Shown here one piece after another: positions 50,632 to 58,786 of a DNA stretch of 64,000 bases. A program made the translations under genes and the position numbers. This DNA is from JABCPE02 sp963530615 (GTDB lineage: Bacteria; Bacteroidota; Bacteroidia; Flavobacteriales; Weeksellaceae). The notes under the pieces were generated by a model that saw nothing but the letters and a program-made list of their open reading frames with translations, was not told the origin of the DNA and searched no databases. The stretch spans positions 147,151 to 211,150 of the forward strand of contig CAUSDX010000002.1 in NCBI GenBank assembly GCA_963530615.1, given 5' to 3'. How positions within the stretch are numbered: position 1 is the first letter of the stretch; every line of letters starts with the position of its first letter.

Positions 50632-51645
50632 TTACTTAGAAAAATTTACAGCAGAAAAATCTCCTAAGGAAATGTCTTGGTTTTTTCCTTTATATTTTGA
50701 AAAATTTCCTATCATAGAATTGGTCAAATGAGCAGTATGAATCTCGGAATTTTCTTGAATTAGAGAATTGTCAATATTGGAATTTGTTACTACAGTATGA
50801 CTACCCAAAGAAACTTTTGGTCCTATCACAGAATTGGAGATTTTTACATTTTCACCGATATAGCAAGGTGGAATGATAATACTGTTTTCTATTTGTGCCG
50901 AAGAAGGATAATTTTTCATATTTTCCTTTTCGTATTCTAAAATTTTGCCATTAGTCTCTACGGTGATATTTTTATTCCCACAATCCATCCAATCATTCAC
51001 TTTGCCCAATGAAAATTTAGCTCCTTTTTGTCGGAGGTTTTCTAATGCTGTAGTCAGTTGATACTCACCACCGTCACGGATGTCATTTTCCATAATATAA
51101 TTTATTTCAGACATAAGTTTTTCTGCGGAATTGAAGTAATAAATCCCAATAATTGCCAAGTCTGATACAAAATTTTGAGGCTTTTCTACAAAATCTGTGA
51201 TGAATCCACTATTATCTAATTTCACTACACCGAAGGCACTTGGGTCTTCTACTTGTTTTACCCAGATGACACCATCAGCATTTGTGTCTAAATGAAAATC
51301 GGCTCTAAATAAAGTGTCTGCAAAAGCAATGATGATGGGGCCTTGTATACTTTCTTTGGCACAATGTATTGCATGAGCTGTACCTAATGCTTCAGTTTGA
51401 TGATATACACTTCCCTTTGCTCCTAATTTTTCTGCTATTTTTATTAAATTGCTTTCAACTTCTACTCCAAAATCTCCTGTGATAAAGGCTACTTCCTTTA
51501 TTTTGTGTCCAGCTACTTTGGCGATGTCTTCTACTAATCTTTGTACAATTGGTTTTCCTGCAATAGGAATGAGAGGTTTGGGAGTAGTTAAGGTATGTGG
51601 TCTTAATCTTGACCCTTTCCCTGCCATTGGTATAATTATTTTCAT
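50632..51645 (-). CDS. Sugar-phosphate nucleotidyltransferase
   Basis: An enzyme of 337 residues that activates a sugar phosphate with a nucleoside triphosphate. MKIIIPMAGKGSRLRPHT (1-18) is the nucleotide-binding G-x-G-x-R-L signature, TTPKPLIPIAGKPIV the second motif, and FADTLF the metal/base site. VEKP and MDCGNK are further family motifs. A left-handed beta-helix of hexapeptide repeats occupies about 250-330. Glucose-1-phosphate thymidylyltransferase (RmlA-like) or a related uridylyl/guanylyl transferase is possible. It lies between dut and the DUF4292 gene and, with the flippase, suggests surface glycan synthesis. Confidence 0.85.
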   Translation of the reverse strand: MKIIIPMAGKGSRLRPHTLTTPKPLIPIAGKPIVQRLVEDIAKVAGHKIKEVAFITGDFGVEVESNLIKIAEKLGAKGSVYHQTEALGTAHAIHCAKESIQGPIIIAFADTLFRADFHLDTNADGVIWVKQVEDPSAFGVVKLDNSGFITDFVEKPQNFVSDLAIIGIYYFNSAEKLMSEINYIMENDIRDGGEYQLTTALENLRQKGAKFSLGKVNDWMDCGNKNITVETNGKILEYEKENMKNYPSSAQIENSIIIPPCYIGENVKISNSVIGPKVSLGSHTVVTNSNIDNSLIQENSEIHTAHLTNSMIGNFSKYKGKNQDISLGDFSAVNFSK

Positions 51646-51674
51646 AAGTATTTTTATTAAAACTAAAATTATTT

Positions 51675-52109
51675 TTATTTTGTTCCTGAGCTTCCAAATC
51701 CTCCTGAGCCTCTTTCGGTTTCATCAAGGATTTCTACTTCTTCCCAGTCTGCTATTTCATGTTTTGCGATGACCATTTGGGCAATTCTTTCGCCGTTGTT
51801 AATTGTAAAACTCTCTGAAGATAAATTAGCAAGTATTACTCCAATTTCTCCACGATAGTCGGCATCAATGGTGCCTGGGCTGTTGAGGCAAGTGATTCCA
51901 TGTTTTGCTGCTAAACCACTTCTAGGTCTTATTTGAGCTTCGTAGCCCTTGGGAAGAGCAATAAATAAACCAGTTGGGATTATTTTTCGTTCTAGCGAAT
52001 TTAGAGTGATTGGTTCTGAAATATTAGCATATAAATCCATTCCAGCCGATTGTTCTGTCTGATATTTCGGCAAAGGATGTTCAGATTTATTGATGATTTT
52101 TATTTTCAT
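51675..52109 (-). CDS. dut: dUTP diphosphatase
   Basis: Hydrolyses dUTP to dUMP, keeping uracil out of DNA and feeding thymidylate synthesis. The homotrimeric type of 144 residues has all five motifs: AGMDLYANI, then RPRSGLAAKHGI, then SPGTIDADYRGEI, then GERIAQMVI, and the C-terminal RGSGGFGSSG that closes over the active site. Length and order are standard. It sits between the flippase and nucleotidyltransferase genes. Confidence 0.96.
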   Translation of the reverse strand: MKIKIINKSEHPLPKYQTEQSAGMDLYANISEPITLNSLERKIIPTGLFIALPKGYEAQIRPRSGLAAKHGITCLNSPGTIDADYRGEIGVILANLSSESFTINNGERIAQMVIAKHEIADWEEVEILDETERGSGGFGSSGTK

Positions 52110-52153
52110 TTTTAGTTGTTTTTTAATTAAATTACAAACGATGAGTTTTTGAT

Positions 52154-53605
52154 TTATTTCTTCAATAATTTCCTGAATAAAGTTCTTTCTTTGAAGATTA
52201 CAAATATTATAAACCCTATAAAAATTAGATTTCCAACAATAAAATTTGTTCTAAAATAATAAAAAGAAACAAAACCTAATCCTGATGACACTATAAGATA
52301 CAGAAGTATCTTGCCAAGGTGATAAGGAATAGGATATTTTATTTCGCCCCAAATATACGAAATAATCATCATTGTAAAAAATGTTGTTAATGTAGCGATA
52401 GCACTTGCCCAATATCCATATGTCGGAATGAAAGTATAATTGATGATGATTGTAATACTCGCTCCAATAAGAGATATGAAAAGTCCTACTGTGGTCTGAT
52501 CAGAAAGTTTATACCAAATAGAAAGGTTTAAGTAAATCCCTAAAAAAACAGTGCTGAGCATAAGGTAAGGAATGATTTCAATGCCTTCGTAATATAGAGG
52601 GTTTTGGAGATATAGATCTGAAATCCAAGAGATATTCGTGATTAGTCCCAAGAAAATAAAACAATTACAGATAACAAAAATATCCATTAAAATAGCATAA
52701 TTTTTTTGAGAATTTTCACTTTTAAAGCTAGAAAAAAAATAAGGCTCAATTCCTAAAAGGTATGCTTGTCTAAAAACCGTTATGAAGGTTGCAATTTTAT
52801 AAACAGCACCATAAATCCCAATTTGATGATTGGCTTCTTGCTCTGGGAGTAAAAATTTTAGAAATTGTCGGTCAAGGGTTTGGTTAATGATTCCTGCAAG
52901 TCCTGCAATCATAATAGGCCAAGAATAACTTATGATTCTTTTCCAAAGATTGAAATCAAAAGCTTTAAAACTGAAATTTATAAATTCTTTTGAGACGATG
53001 AGAAGTGTGGTGATGCTTTGGATTAAATTAGCGACAAAGACATACCCTACTCCGAAATTATGGTTGTATGTTAGTCCCCAAAAACCATTGGGCATTTGTG
53101 GCAATATATTGATAAAGAATACAACCAAACCGAAATAAAATAAGGAACCAATCACTTTGGATAGCATATATCTTACAGGTTTCCCTTCTAATCGCAATAC
53201 TGCGGAAGGAATTGTAGCGAATGCATCAATAGAGAGAATGAATAAAAATAAGATTAGAAAGTGAACTTGGTCTGGAGTGTGGAAGTAATTTGCAATTTCT
53301 TGACGAAAAGCATATCCTAATCCTAAATAAATTATACAAGCTAATAAAACACTAATAGAGCAGGTGGAAATGAGTACTTTTTTGCTAATTTCTTTTTCTT
53401 GAGTAAAGCGGAAAAAGGAGGTCTCCATGCCGTGAGTAAGAAAAACGGTAATCACCCCTGCAATGGAATACCAATCCACAAATGGTGCAGATTCTACTGG
53501 CCCGAAAGCTCTTGTAACAATAGGGTTAATTAAAAAAGGAAAAACTCTTATCAAGACAGAGCTTAGCCCGTAAATAGCGGTTTGTCCTAATAATTTCTTA
53601 AACAA
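52154..53605 (-). CDS. Polysaccharide flippase (Wzx/MVF-like)
   Basis: An inner-membrane protein of 483 residues with about 13-14 helices, of the MOP superfamily. The start MFKKLLGQTAIYGLSSVLIRVFPFLINPIVTR is typical of oligosaccharide-lipid flippases (residues 1-32). GIYGAVYKIATFITVFRQAYLLGIEPYF (around 248-275) is the characteristic mid-protein segment. It would move lipid-linked sugar units to the periplasmic face. Flavobacteriia carry it before dut regardless of O-antigen clusters, so a general envelope glycan is likely. First gene of the long minus-strand run. Confidence 0.85.
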   Translation of the reverse strand: MFKKLLGQTAIYGLSSVLIRVFPFLINPIVTRAFGPVESAPFVDWYSIAGVITVFLTHGMETSFFRFTQEKEISKKVLISTCSISVLLACIIYLGLGYAFRQEIANYFHTPDQVHFLILFLFILSIDAFATIPSAVLRLEGKPVRYMLSKVIGSLFYFGLVVFFINILPQMPNGFWGLTYNHNFGVGYVFVANLIQSITTLLIVSKEFINFSFKAFDFNLWKRIISYSWPIMIAGLAGIINQTLDRQFLKFLLPEQEANHQIGIYGAVYKIATFITVFRQAYLLGIEPYFFSSFKSENSQKNYAILMDIFVICNCFIFLGLITNISWISDLYLQNPLYYEGIEIIPYLMLSTVFLGIYLNLSIWYKLSDQTTVGLFISLIGASITIIINYTFIPTYGYWASAIATLTTFFTMMIISYIWGEIKYPIPYHLGKILLYLIVSSGLGFVSFYYFRTNFIVGNLIFIGFIIFVIFKERTLFRKLLKK

Positions 53606-53687
53606 TGTTTTGTATTTTTATTGCAAAAAAAAGAAAAAAAAGGCGGTTGTGCAATTTTAGGGGTTATTCATTTTATTCAAAAAATAT

Positions 53688-53695
53688 TATATTTG
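53688..53695 (+). promoter_or_regulatory. -7 box for the GH3 gene, probably leaderless
   Basis: TATATTTG matches the consensus and ends 4 bases before the ATG at 53700. A good -33 box is not seen. Confidence 0.55.
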
Positions 53696-53699
53696 GCGT

Positions 53700-55391
53700 A
53701 TGGAAAAAATATATAGGATAATATTCGGTTGGATTTTTTTTATCTCTCTTTTTGTAGAGGCTCAATTTATTCCTAAAAATGAAACTTTTGAGCAATTACA
53801 GAAGGCAGAGAAATATGCTGATAGTCTCTATGCAGAATTAAGTATGGACGAAAGAATTGGGCAGTTGTATGTCGTGGCGTTGTATACTAATAAAGATGAA
53901 ACTCATGTTTCACAGGTAAGAAAATGGGTAGAGCAGGAGAAGGTTGGCGGAATAATTCTGATGCAAGATAATGCTGTGAGAACCATTCAGTTAGTTAATG
54001 AATTTCAGAGAAAATCTAGGATTCCAATGTTATTTGGTATAGATGCAGAGTGGGGGCTTTATCAAAGATTGAAAGAGGCTCATAAATTTCCTTGGGCAAT
54101 TACTCTCGGAGCGATTCAAGATGATAAATTAATTTATGAAATGGGGGCAAAAATAGCAGAAGATGCTAAAAAGATAGGTGTTTATTGGAATTTTTCTCCT
54201 GTAGTAGATGTAAACACCAATCCACAGAATCCCATTATTGGAAATCGTTCATTTGGTTCAGATGTTCAGAATGTTATTCGTAAAGGTCTGGCTTATGCGA
54301 GAGGTTTGCAAGAGAATGGTGTTTTAGCGGCGATAAAGCACTTCCCAGGTCATGGAGATACAGATAAAGATTCTCATTTGGATTTGCCAGTGGTAGGGCA
54401 TTCTTTACATAGATTAAATCAAATAGAATTAGCTCCTTTTAAGGCACTTGTGAATAAGAATATTGGTGGTGTGATGGTAGCTCACTTGTATGTCCCAGTA
54501 TTAGAGAAAAGGAATAATATTCCTGCATCACTATCTTATGAGATTGTTACCGAACTTTTGAAAAATAAGTTAAAATATGAAGGGTTAATTATTACCGATG
54601 CTTTGAATATGAATGCAGTAGCGAAGAAGTATCTTGCAGGAGAGTTGGATTTGTTGGCGTTTAAGGCAGGGAGTGACATACTATTGTTTAGTCAAGATGT
54701 TCCTAATGGTAAGAGATTGATAAAAAATGCGTTAGAAAGTGGGGAATTGAGTGAGCATAGATTAGCAGAAAGTGTCAAAAAAATATTAAAAACTAAATAT
54801 CTTTTGGGGTTACAAAATTTTAAGTCATTAGATGAAAAAAATATTAAGGAAAAATTAAATAATGATAGCCATAGGATAATTTCTGAAAAACTTTATGCGA
54901 ATGCTTTGACTTTAATCAAAGATGAACAAAAATTGTTACCACTGAAAAAGGGAAAAACCTACTACTATTTGCCGTTGGAAGAAGCTCCTTATCAGGTTTT
55001 TGAGAAGAATTTGGAAGAAGGGGCGGTCATTAAGAAGATTTCACCGAGTGATATTGTACTAATTCCAGAAGATGTGGAGGTGATTATTGGGCTACATAAA
55101 GATAATTCTACCGCTTATAAACCTTATAGAATATCATCACAAAGTAAGAAAATCATTGCTGATTTATCAAGGAAAAATAAGGTTATTCTAAATGTTTTTG
55201 GAAGTCCTTATGCCTTACGAGATGTTGATATTAAGGACATATCTACGCTTTTAATTTCTTATGAAAATAATGAACATTCGCTGAAAACTACGGCGGAAGC
55301 TTTATTAGGTAGGCATAAAATTCATGGGAGATTGCCTGTAGTGGTGAATGACCAACTGAAATACGGAGCGGGGGTGGATTTAGACAAATAA
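53700..55391 (+). CDS. Family 3 glycoside hydrolase, beta-N-acetylglucosaminidase type
   Basis: A secreted or periplasmic glycosidase of 563 residues, like NagZ, which removes N-acetylglucosamine from muropeptides. Residues 1-22 are a signal peptide ending VEAQ. The TIM barrel contains FGIDAEWGL and AIKHFPGHGDTDKDSH, where the D/H loop supplies the acid-base of NagZ-type enzymes. GLIITDALNMNAV carries the nucleophile aspartate. A GH3 C-terminal alpha/beta domain follows (about 380-560). Many Bacteroidota relatives carry a further serine-hydrolase domain, which is absent here; the frame ends cleanly at TAA. bshA follows after a structured gap. Confidence 0.88.
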   Translation: MEKIYRIIFGWIFFISLFVEAQFIPKNETFEQLQKAEKYADSLYAELSMDERIGQLYVVALYTNKDETHVSQVRKWVEQEKVGGIILMQDNAVRTIQLVNEFQRKSRIPMLFGIDAEWGLYQRLKEAHKFPWAITLGAIQDDKLIYEMGAKIAEDAKKIGVYWNFSPVVDVNTNPQNPIIGNRSFGSDVQNVIRKGLAYARGLQENGVLAAIKHFPGHGDTDKDSHLDLPVVGHSLHRLNQIELAPFKALVNKNIGGVMVAHLYVPVLEKRNNIPASLSYEIVTELLKNKLKYEGLIITDALNMNAVAKKYLAGELDLLAFKAGSDILLFSQDVPNGKRLIKNALESGELSEHRLAESVKKILKTKYLLGLQNFKSLDEKNIKEKLNNDSHRIISEKLYANALTLIKDEQKLLPLKKGKTYYYLPLEEAPYQVFEKNLEEGAVIKKISPSDIVLIPEDVEVIIGLHKDNSTAYKPYRISSQSKKIIADLSRKNKVILNVFGSPYALRDVDIKDISTLLISYENNEHSLKTTAEALLGRHKIHGRLPVVVNDQLKYGAGVDLDK

Positions 55392-55690
55392 TAGAATACT
55401 CATGAGAATGGGAATAAAGGGGCAACTTACCCCAGAGACCTATTGGCGAACCCAAAACAGCCGTCGTTGGACTTGAATTATCCGCTAACCTACCTTTGAG
55501 ATGCTCCGTTGCACATCCAAGATGAGAAAATGCACCTTTGAGATGCCTGGTCGGACTAAATCGGTGAGAAAAACCATCTCCAAGGTAGGAAATCGGACCT
55601 GTTGAGGTACGATTGACCACTAAAAAGGTGCAACGGAGCATTATCAAGGTGCAATGAAGGGTAAAAATGATGGAAGCTCGGTAGATAAAG
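55392..55690. repeat. GC-rich structured intergenic element
   Basis: About 300 bases that are markedly richer in G and C than both flanks and full of repeats. ACCTTTGAGATGC occurs at 55492-55504 and again at 55534-55546 (42-base step), with a near-inverse copy CATCTCCAAGGTAGG at 55575-55589. TGCTCCGTTGCAC (55502-55514) is perfectly inverted by GTGCAACGGAGCA (55628-55640). GGGG-CAACTTA-CCCC opens the block. On the minus strand the frame stays open with two HLKG repeats, but it runs into antisense of the GH3 gene and has no start context, so I treat it as non-coding. It may be a dispersed repeat or a structured RNA. Confidence 0.6.
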
Positions 55691-55753
55691 GTAAAATTAA
55701 GCTTCTTTTAGGAGCGAAAAAGATTTAGAACAATAAAATTTAGTATTATTAAA

Positions 55754-56887
55754 ATGAAAATAGGAATTCTTTGTTATCCAACTTATGGTGGGAGTGGTAT
55801 TGTGGCGACAGAATTAGGGATGAGCTTGGCACAAAAGGGCTACGAGGTGCATTTCATAAGTTCAGAGCTACCTGCACGGCTGGATATGACACAATCTAAT
55901 ATATTTTTTCATAAGGTAAATGTTCAGGTGTATCCATTATTCAGGCATCAGCCTTATGACATTGCTCTGTCTTCTATGATTTATCAGGTTGCTTGTAGGT
56001 ATCAGTTAGATGTTTTACATGCACATTATGCAATACCTTATGCTTATGCGGCATTTATGGCGAAGCAAATGCTGAAAGAGAAGGGAAAAGATTTACCTTT
56101 GATTACCACTTTGCATGGAACGGATATTACTTTAGTGGGACAGCATCCTAGTTATAAACAGGCTGTAGAGTTTTCAATCAATCAATCAGATGCTTTGACT
56201 TCTGTATCTGAAAGTTTGAAGCAAGATACATTATCTGTTTTTGAAATTAAAAAACAAATCAATGTAATTCCGAATTTTATTGATGACCGTCATTTTGAGC
56301 AGTGTGTTACTTGTTCAAGGAAACAATTTGCGGAAGATGATGAGAAAATTTTGGTACATATCTCCAATCTCAGACCTGTCAAGAGAATTCAAGATGTATT
56401 GGAGGTTTTCAAATTGGTGAATAAAAAAGTATCAAGTAAACTTATTATAGTGGGGGAAGGTCCTGAAATGGAAAAGATAGATTCTTTCCTTGTGGATTAT
56501 CCTGCTTTTATTGATAAAATTAAAATTATGGGGAAGCAGAATGACCTTCGTGCGGTGCTTACTCATGCAGATATTTTCTTGTTGCCTTCTGAGAAAGAGA
56601 GTTTTGGATTGGCAGCATTGGAGGCAATGGCAGCAGCTACGCCTATCATTAGCAGCAATACGGGAGGTATTCCAGAAGTTAATATACATGAAAAAACAGG
56701 TTTTTTAGCTGATGTTGGAGATGTAGAAAAAATGGCAGAATATGGAGTGAAACTTCTTACGGATGAAAATTTATTGAATGAAATGAAAAAAACAGCAAAG
56801 GAAGTTGCAAAAACTTTTGATTATAAAAGAGTGATTCCTATGTATGAAAATTTATATTGTCAAGTTTTAGAGAATTTTAGAAAATAA
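55754..56887 (+). CDS. bshA: N-acetyl-alpha-D-glucosaminyl L-malate synthase
   Basis: A GT-B (family 4) glycosyltransferase of 377 residues that joins GlcNAc to L-malate, the first step of bacillithiol synthesis. MKIGILCYPTYGGSGIVATELG is the BshA-specific opening (malate loop; positions 1-22). HAHYAIPYAYAAFMAK, then TTLHGTDITLVGQ, and PSEKESFGLAALEAMA (nucleotide-sugar site, E-x7-E) are all typical. Bacillithiol is the low-molecular-weight thiol of many Flavobacteriia. bshB and bshC are not in this window. msrA starts 4 bases after it, so the two are cotranscribed: a redox-defence pair. Confidence 0.93.
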   Translation: MKIGILCYPTYGGSGIVATELGMSLAQKGYEVHFISSELPARLDMTQSNIFFHKVNVQVYPLFRHQPYDIALSSMIYQVACRYQLDVLHAHYAIPYAYAAFMAKQMLKEKGKDLPLITTLHGTDITLVGQHPSYKQAVEFSINQSDALTSVSESLKQDTLSVFEIKKQINVIPNFIDDRHFEQCVTCSRKQFAEDDEKILVHISNLRPVKRIQDVLEVFKLVNKKVSSKLIIVGEGPEMEKIDSFLVDYPAFIDKIKIMGKQNDLRAVLTHADIFLLPSEKESFGLAALEAMAAATPIISSNTGGIPEVNIHEKTGFLADVGDVEKMAEYGVKLLTDENLLNEMKKTAKEVAKTFDYKRVIPMYENLYCQVLENFRK

Positions 56888-56891
56888 AGAT

Positions 56892-57398
56892 ATGAGTGTT
56901 AAAGAAATTTATTTTGCAGGTGGTTGTTTTTGGGGAACGGAGCATTTTTTCAAGCAAATTAGAGGGGTTATAGAGACAGAAGTCGGCTATGCCAATGGTA
57001 ATATTGAAAATCCTACTTATGAAGAGGTCTATACCGATAAAACAGGTTTTGCGGAAGTGGTGAAGGTACGCTATGATGAAAACATAATTTTGTTAGAAAA
57101 ATTATTGGTTTTGTTTTTCAAAACAATTGACCCTACCAGTCTTAATAAGCAAGGGAATGATGTGGGAACGAGATACAGAGTAGGGATTTATTATACCGAT
57201 GAAAAAGACAGAAGTATAATAATTGAAAAATTATCAGATTTGCAGAAAAGTTATTCTAGTCGTATTGTGATAGAGAATGAGCCTCTAAAAAATTTTTATG
57301 GTGGTGAGGAATATCATCAGAATTATTTGGATAAAAATCCTAATGGATACTGCCATATAGATTTGGCATTATTTGAATTTGCTAAGAATGCAAACTAA
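56892..57398 (+). CDS. msrA: Peptide methionine sulfoxide reductase MsrA
   Basis: Repairs the S-epimer of methionine sulfoxide in proteins. The protein has 168 residues. YFAGGCFWGTEHFF (7-20) holds the catalytic cysteine. EVGYANGNIENPTYEEV and GNDVGTRYRVGIYY are the other conserved blocks, and GGEEYHQNYLDKNPNGYC near the end carries a possible resolving cysteine. There is no signal peptide, so it is cytoplasmic, and no MsrB fusion. Coupled to bshA by a 4-base gap. Terminator follows. Confidence 0.95.
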   Translation: MSVKEIYFAGGCFWGTEHFFKQIRGVIETEVGYANGNIENPTYEEVYTDKTGFAEVVKVRYDENIILLEKLLVLFFKTIDPTSLNKQGNDVGTRYRVGIYYTDEKDRSIIIEKLSDLQKSYSSRIVIENEPLKNFYGGEEYHQNYLDKNPNGYCHIDLALFEFAKNAN

Positions 57399-57404
57399 AA
57401 AAAG

Positions 57405-57434
57405 AAAAGCAGGGCGTAAAATCCTGCTTTTTTA
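57405..57434 (+). terminator. bshA-msrA terminator
   Basis: AAAAGCAGG (57405-57413) and CCTGCTTTT (57423-57431) form a perfect 9-base stem followed by T. It can also serve the convergent TerC gene. Confidence 0.88.
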
Positions 57435-58190
57435 TTGAATTGACTTTCCTTGTTTTTTCCTTAAATTAATGTTGAGAAGCTCCACTGTTAAACTAAAAGC
57501 CAAACAAGAGTAAATAATATTTTTACTAATATGCTGATGAATACCTTCCGCTACTAATAAAACCCCAATCACTACTAAAAAAGAAAGGGCTAACATTTGT
57601 AAACTTGGGTGAGTGTTGATGATTTTGCTTACAATGCCAGAAAAAAGCATCATGATGCTCATCGAAATAATCACAGCAGTAATCATAATCACTACATTAT
57701 CCACGAGTCCTACTGCAGTAAGAATGGAGTCTAAAGAAAATACCATATCTACTAAGATAATTTGGATAACGACCATTGTGATGGCATTTACAGCTTGAGA
57801 TTTAGCTTGAACGGCATCGTTATGAACTTGCATTTTATGGTGAATTTCTATTGTACTTTTTATAATGAGAAAAAGTCCTCCGCAGAGTAAAATGATGTCT
57901 TTCCAGCTCAAAGCAAGAGATGAAGAAAATAATTCTAAACTGAAAATGGGTTCGTTAAGACCAATAAGCCAATTAATCGTTAGTAATAATCCCACACGGA
58001 AAATCATAGCAAATCCTAAACCAATGTTTCTTGCTCTGTTTTGTTGGTCTTTCGGAAGTTTATCTGATAATATTGAGATGAAAATAATGTTATCCACCCC
58101 TAAAACAATTTCTAAAAAAGTAAGAGTTAATAAACTGATCCATACCTGAGGGTCAGTTAAATTAGGTAAAGCTAATGATAAAATTTCCAT
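57432..58190 (-). CDS. TerC family integral membrane protein
   Basis: An inner-membrane protein of 252 residues with about seven helices. The start is set at MEILSLALPNLTDPQ (58190), because a longer frame to 58241 begins upstream of the promoter box. LEIVLGVDNIIFISIL and MVFSLDSILTAVGLV are the two conserved acidic motifs in membrane helices (N-x-x-F and D-S-I/V), which bind metal in the family. Related proteins (Alx, MeeY/MeeF) export manganese, and TerC itself is tied to tellurite resistance. Manganese transport to exported enzymes is the best guess. Confidence 0.88.
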   Translation of the reverse strand: MEILSLALPNLTDPQVWISLLTLTFLEIVLGVDNIIFISILSDKLPKDQQNRARNIGLGFAMIFRVGLLLTINWLIGLNEPIFSLELFSSSLALSWKDIILLCGGLFLIIKSTIEIHHKMQVHNDAVQAKSQAVNAITMVVIQIILVDMVFSLDSILTAVGLVDNVVIMITAVIISMSIMMLFSGIVSKIINTHPSLQMLALSFLVVIGVLLVAEGIHQHISKNIIYSCLAFSLTVELLNINLRKKQGKSIQ

Positions 58191-58215
58191 AGTTTGAAAT
58201 ATATAAATTTTGGCA

Positions 58216-58223
58216 CAAATATA
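58216..58223 (-). promoter_or_regulatory. -7 box for the TerC gene
   Basis: Minus-strand TATATTTG matches the consensus, 25 bases before the ATG at 58190. It lies inside the longer reading frame and so fixes the start. Confidence 0.65.
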
Positions 58224-58305
58224 ATTGTTTTTGGTATTCAATAAGATGTTTTTTGATAAAAAATATAATTGTTAACAGGTATATCATTATATAAATTAAA
58301 AATAT

Positions 58306-58313
58306 TATCTTTG
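58306..58313 (+). promoter_or_regulatory. -7 box for queD, probably leaderless
   Basis: TATCTTTG matches TAnnTTTG and ends 4 bases before the ATG at 58318. Confidence 0.6.
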
Positions 58314-58317
58314 CTTT

Positions 58318-58764
58318 ATGATTAGAATTACCAAGATATTTTCGTTTGAGACAGCTCATGTTCTATATGGTTATGATGGAAAATGCAAGAATGTTCATGG
58401 GCATTCATATAAGCTTTTTGTTACATTGAAGGGGGTTCCTATTGATGATATTCATCATGAGAAAAATGGGATGGTAATGGATTTTGGTGATTTGAAAAGT
58501 GTTGTTAATGAGGAGATTGTAGATGTTTGGGATCATGCGATTATGTTGAACGCACTTTCTCCACATCAAATTTTAGGTAAGGATTTGGAAAAGCAAGGAC
58601 ATAAGGTGATTTATTGTGATTATCAGCCGACTTGTGAAAATATGTTGTATGACATTGCTAAAAAGATAAAAAGTAGATTGCCTAATCATGTGCAATTAGT
58701 TTATTTAAAACTCCATGAGACAGAAAATTCTTATGGAGAATGGTTAGCAGAAGACAATAAATAA
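58318..58764 (+). CDS. queD: 6-carboxytetrahydropterin synthase family protein
   Basis: A T-fold enzyme of 148 residues of the QueD/6-pyruvoyltetrahydropterin synthase family; QueD makes 6-carboxytetrahydropterin for queuosine. Zinc ligands are the histidine in FETAHVLYG and the pair in CKNVHGHSY, with the catalytic cysteine just before the latter. LDHAIMLN-like sequence (WDHAIMLNA) and KLHETENSYGEW complete the site. The conserved N-terminus MIRITKIFSFETAH confirms the start despite the very close promoter. Likely operon with lpxH, 22 bases on. queC and queE are not nearby. Confidence 0.9.
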   Translation: MIRITKIFSFETAHVLYGYDGKCKNVHGHSYKLFVTLKGVPIDDIHHEKNGMVMDFGDLKSVVNEEIVDVWDHAIMLNALSPHQILGKDLEKQGHKVIYCDYQPTCENMLYDIAKKIKSRLPNHVQLVYLKLHETENSYGEWLAEDNK

Positions 58765-58786
58765 GGTTAATTTTGTCAATAATATC

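Noticed and set aside
55288..55647. Minus-strand reading frame of 119 codons with HLKG repeats
   Set aside because: It overlaps the GH3 gene in antisense, has no promoter or start context, and its amino-acid repeats follow from the 42-base DNA repeat.
58191..58241. Extended N-terminus of the TerC protein
   Set aside because: The -7 box at 58216-58223 lies within it; the transcript would start after this point.
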